From the NCBI RefSeq assembly GCF_030247185.1, contig NC_080571.1, positions 104,801,128-104,865,127 on the forward strand: 64,000 bases of DNA, given 5' to 3'. Below the pieces are notes generated by a model. The model was given only the letters and a program-made list of their open reading frames with translations, did no database searches and was not told where the DNA came from. Position 1 is the first letter of the stretch. Each line of letters starts with the position of its first letter. Origin of the DNA: Malaya genurostris (Eukaryota > Arthropoda > Insecta > Diptera > Culicidae). Positions 61,820 to 64,000 of the stretch are shown piece after piece. The position numbers and the translations under genes are program-made.

Positions 61820-62194
61820 TTGATAATGATTAGAGTGGCACAAATCAATTTCCAGCATAAACGTACAGCAACTATAAATCTATCCAGACTTCTGCAAGAA
61901 GGTAAAGCTTTTATAGCTTTGGTTCAAGAACCATATTTCCAAAAGGGAAACTTCTACGTTGGAAAATTGTTAAACCCAGTCTTTGTTGCCTTCAACAAGA
62001 CCGGTATGACCAATCCACGTGAAATGCCTCGAGCATGCATACTTGCAAATAGTGATCTCGATGTTTCTCTAATATCGGAGCTCACAACTCGGGATATTTG
62101 TGCTGTCACAGTTGGTATGACTATCGATGGGATAGACAGAAAATATGTCTATTGTTCGGCATATTTGCCGCATAACCAACCTTCCAACTTTTGA
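61820..62194 (+). pseudogene. LINE endonuclease domain fragment
   Basis: N-terminal part of an AP-type endonuclease, which nicks target DNA to prime reverse transcription. 'INFQHKRTATINLSRLLQEG' holds the first catalytic Asn, and 'FIALVQEPYF' contains the metal-binding Glu with the usual QEP signature. 'NPREMPRACILANS' follows, as in LOA/I-group elements. It stops at 62,192 after 'AYLPHNQPSNF', about half-way through the domain. The missing central portion (containing D and H catalytic residues) was probably deleted, because the domain's final piece ('EVLDVTLCSDRNVSY') follows immediately in the next frame. Confidence 0.82.
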
Positions 62195-63129
62195 GATCTG
62201 GAACAGAGGAGGTTTTGGACGTAACTCTCTGCTCTGATAGAAATGTGAGCTATCCTCTTCGTGAGGAATGGTTGTCTGGTTGTCTGGAACGACAACTTGA
62301 TGACCACATAGCTTGTTATACGGACGGTTCTCTGTTGAATGGTCGTGATGCTGCTGGTGTCTACTGTCGTGAAATGAGGCTAAAGCAGTCTCATTCACTT
62401 GGTAGATACTGTACTGTGTTCCAAGCAGAAATCTACGCGATTCTGTGTGGAGTACAATCGGCACTTCAGCAGATGATCTGTAGTAAACGAATTTATTTTT
62501 GTTCCGACAGTCAGGCAGCCTTAAAAGCACTCAGTTCGAATGACTCACGGTCGAATCTAGTGATCGCATGTTGAACTCAAATTGAAGACCTCAGCATTTC
62601 AAATGCTGTTTACTTCTTATGTGTACTTGGCCGTTCTGGTATTACTGGAAATGAATGAGCTGATGAATTGGCTAGAGCTGGTGCAACGAATGATTTCGTT
62701 GGTCCTGAACCAGCTTTACCACTTTCAACTAGTTGGGTAAAGCACAAGAATCGTTCTTGGGCTGCATCCAAACATACCAGCTACTGGCGCAGCTTGCAAA
62801 CTTGCGCTCAGACAAAAGCATTTCTACCAGATTTAAATCTGAAAATGTCAAAGTGTCTACTGCACCATTACAGTATTCTGATCAGAGCTCTGACTGGACA
62901 TTGCAAACTCAATTATCACATGGCTACTATTCAATGTGCTGAGTATTATTCGTGTGATTTGTGTGAATGCGATTATAGTACGATTATCATCTGATATGTA
63001 ACTGTCCCGCATTGACGCAACTACGTATCCGGATTTTTGGTTCTCCATACATAGTTGAGTCTGTGTATGCGGAGCAAAAAATGAAGGATATTCTCTCGTT
63101 TCTCACCCAATGTGGTAAGGAGCTATAGT
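62195..63129 (+). pseudogene. LINE RNase H and C-terminal segment
   Basis: After the endonuclease tail (62,205-62,245) the sequence jumps to 'CYTDGSLLNGRDAAGVYC', the RNase H start with its catalytic Asp. 'VFQAEIYAILCGV' (catalytic Glu) and 'IYFCSDSQAALKAL' (catalytic Asp) follow. After a stop at 62,572, 'GNE' then a second stop and 'ADELARAGA' mark the RNase H end. 62,690-63,129 holds a C-terminal region with 'LTGHCKLNYHM' and 'CDLCECDYSTIIIHL'-like Cys/His residues, shifted once near 62,990. The role was removal of RNA from the cDNA hybrid. Multiple stops make it dead. The reverse transcriptase normally between the two domains is absent. Confidence 0.82.
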
Positions 63130-63184
63130 CAGAAGGGGTCATCGTTCTTCCTAGAGTGAATGAATCCTTTCTGTATTTACCTTA

Positions 63185-63460
63185 AAATAGGGTTTAGCAG
63201 ATTGTTTGGCCTCCTTTAGGGGGTACCGAATTTACTTCTGCTCGTACATACTACGAATCGTTCTGCATTCTTCCGGGAGTGCAGAATGGTGTCGCTTTTG
63301 TAAGATCTCTAAATCCTCTCGGGAGTTGGAGGTTTTATTAACAGCAGACTGTTCGGGACCTCGTAGAGGTTCAGAATTTACTTCTGCTTACACTAAATGT
63401 GATCCTCAGCAGATTGTTCAGCATCCCTTAGGGGTGCAGAATTTACTTCTGCTTTTATGT
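63185..63460 (+). repeat. Hairpin-repeat array in LINE 3' UTR
   Basis: About five imperfect units, each a small hairpin such as CCTCCTTTAGGGGG (63,211), TTCTGCATTCTTCCGGGAGTG (63,259, partial), CCTCTCGGGAGTTGGAGG (63,313), GACCTCGTAGAGGTTC (63,357) and GCATCCCTTAGGGGTGC (63,421). Most are followed by 'AGAATTTACTTCTGCT' or a variant, and preceded by 'CAGCAGAxTGTTC'. Confidence 0.75.
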
Positions 63461-63633
63461 GTTTTTGTGTCGTCAATTTTTCCCATCCTCCTAGTACAAC
63501 CCTTACCATTTACTTTCAATCCTTCCCTCTTATATATAGGGAAAATGATGCTAAAAACAAATTGATGGCAAGACACAAATCTCCAAATATCAAGGGGAAC
63601 GTGCCATTTGAGCCAATTTGTTCTGATTCCTGA

Positions 63634-63753
63634 TAATGAGAAATCGAGGTGTGCTTTGGAGCTTTTCGTCACTATTACCGGTACTTTCGGAAGCGGAACC
63701 CGGGCACTAGTAGTCCCAAAGCAGATTTATATATCCACCAACTAACAAGGTCT
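63634..63753. repeat. Long direct repeat, right (LINE target duplication)
   Basis: 120 bp matching 61188-61299. This copy keeps eight bases ('TGCTTTGG' area) lost in the left copy. Confidence 0.85.
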
Positions 63754-64000
63754 GCCAACAGGATAAATTTACCAGTAAATTTTATAAAAATGTGCACCTC
63801 GTTTTGCCATAGCTTGTGAAAAAAAACTCTGATATTGGACATTTTCTTCAACCGCACTGTAATACCAGAATCGAAAACCAAATCTAGATCAACTTTTCGG
63901 AGACTTCAATTTGCTTCTTAGTTTGTGAAAATCGGTTGAGAAATTTTCAAGGAAATTGAGTGCGTATTTTTTCATAAATTTTCATATAATTTCTTGTATT
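63634..64000 (-). repeat. GCCTTTCTC-family copy, right part, runs off the window
   Basis: Continues the copy interrupted at 61,299: 'TCTGCCAACAGGATAAATTT', 'TGTGCACCTCGTTTTGCCAT' and 'TTTGTGAAAATCGGTTGAGA' match 5,690-5,995 in order. The remaining end lies beyond the window. Confidence 0.82.

Larger units (their letters stand above)
61300..63633 (+). mobile_element. LOA-like LINE, internally deleted, with long target duplication
   Basis: It inserted into a GCCTTTCTC copy whose uninterrupted order is known from 5.6 kb. It contains a structured 5' leader (61304-61362), an endonuclease fragment (61820-62194), an RNase H plus C-terminal segment (62195-63129) and a 3' UTR of hairpin repeats (63185-63460). 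The ~600-residue reverse transcriptase is missing. The LOA/I-group assignment rests on the endonuclease ('VAQINFQHKRTATINLSRLL') and the presence of RNase H. Its 3' end has no poly(A). Confidence 0.78.

Noticed and set aside
62069..62530. 153-codon minus-strand frame opposite the LINE
   Set aside because: It is the antisense shadow of the endonuclease and RNase H sequence.

Overview
This is insect-type nuclear DNA, most likely from a culicine mosquito. The evidence is its AT-rich, intron- or intergenic-like composition, the dense nesting of mosquito-style transposable elements, long CA/ATT microsatellites, and the absence of operons or compact genes. Species is not determinable by eye and the mosquito call is an inference. 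I found no intact host protein-coding gene. All recognisable coding sequence belongs to dead mobile elements, except for a 16-codon histone H2B-like start at about 50.16 kb.

Layout. 1-5.0 kb is low-copy sequence with a diverged tandem duplication (3.75-4.53 kb). 5.0-9.5 kb holds two minus-strand copies of an abundant dispersed repeat, called here the GCCTTTCTC family; the second carries a 280-bp ATT and a 390-bp CA microsatellite. 9.5-13.1 kb is unique-looking non-coding DNA. 13.1-14.8 kb has two head-to-tail plus-strand copies of the same family, one interrupted by a small CACAG-ended MITE. 15.1-17.1 kb is a 5'-truncated RTE-like LINE with a perfect 13-bp target duplication. 17.4-18.8 kb is the 3' end of an I-group LINE, disrupted by a mariner fragment and a MITE. 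20.9-22.2 kb is a dead DD34D mariner with both inverted repeats. 22.5-28.4 kb holds small MITEs and a tRNA-like SINE head.

28.4-40.5 kb is the structural centrepiece: a ~10-kb satellite array of 329-bp units with higher-order organisation. It arose by internal amplification of one GCCTTTCTC-family copy, which itself seems to sit inside another terminal-inverted-repeat element with an 8-bp target duplication. 40.65-44.35 kb is a Transib-like (RAG1-related) transposon with ~650-bp inverted arms and a 5-bp duplication. Its broken transposase is interrupted by a hAT MITE, and a foldback MITE is nested further in.

44.4-49.5 kb is low-copy DNA plus a second, much older array that resembles the 329-bp satellite. 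49.5-51.0 kb carries the histone-like fragment and an ATT microsatellite. 51.1-51.8 kb is a DD41D mariner remnant. 53.3-57.7 kb is a second copy of the I-group LINE, split by two insertions. 57.7-60.7 kb is unique-looking DNA with a CCAAT/TATA promoter-like patch. 60.7-64.0 kb is another GCCTTTCTC copy split by a LOA-like LINE whose flanking duplication is over 100 bp.

The elements do not cooperate as a system. They record successive insertions, and because many insertions interrupt recognisable older elements their order can be read. The best candidates for something under-described are the satellite birth and higher-order structure, the long-armed Transib, the very long LINE target duplication with a hairpin-array 3' tail, and the H2B start joined to a histone-like stem-loop.
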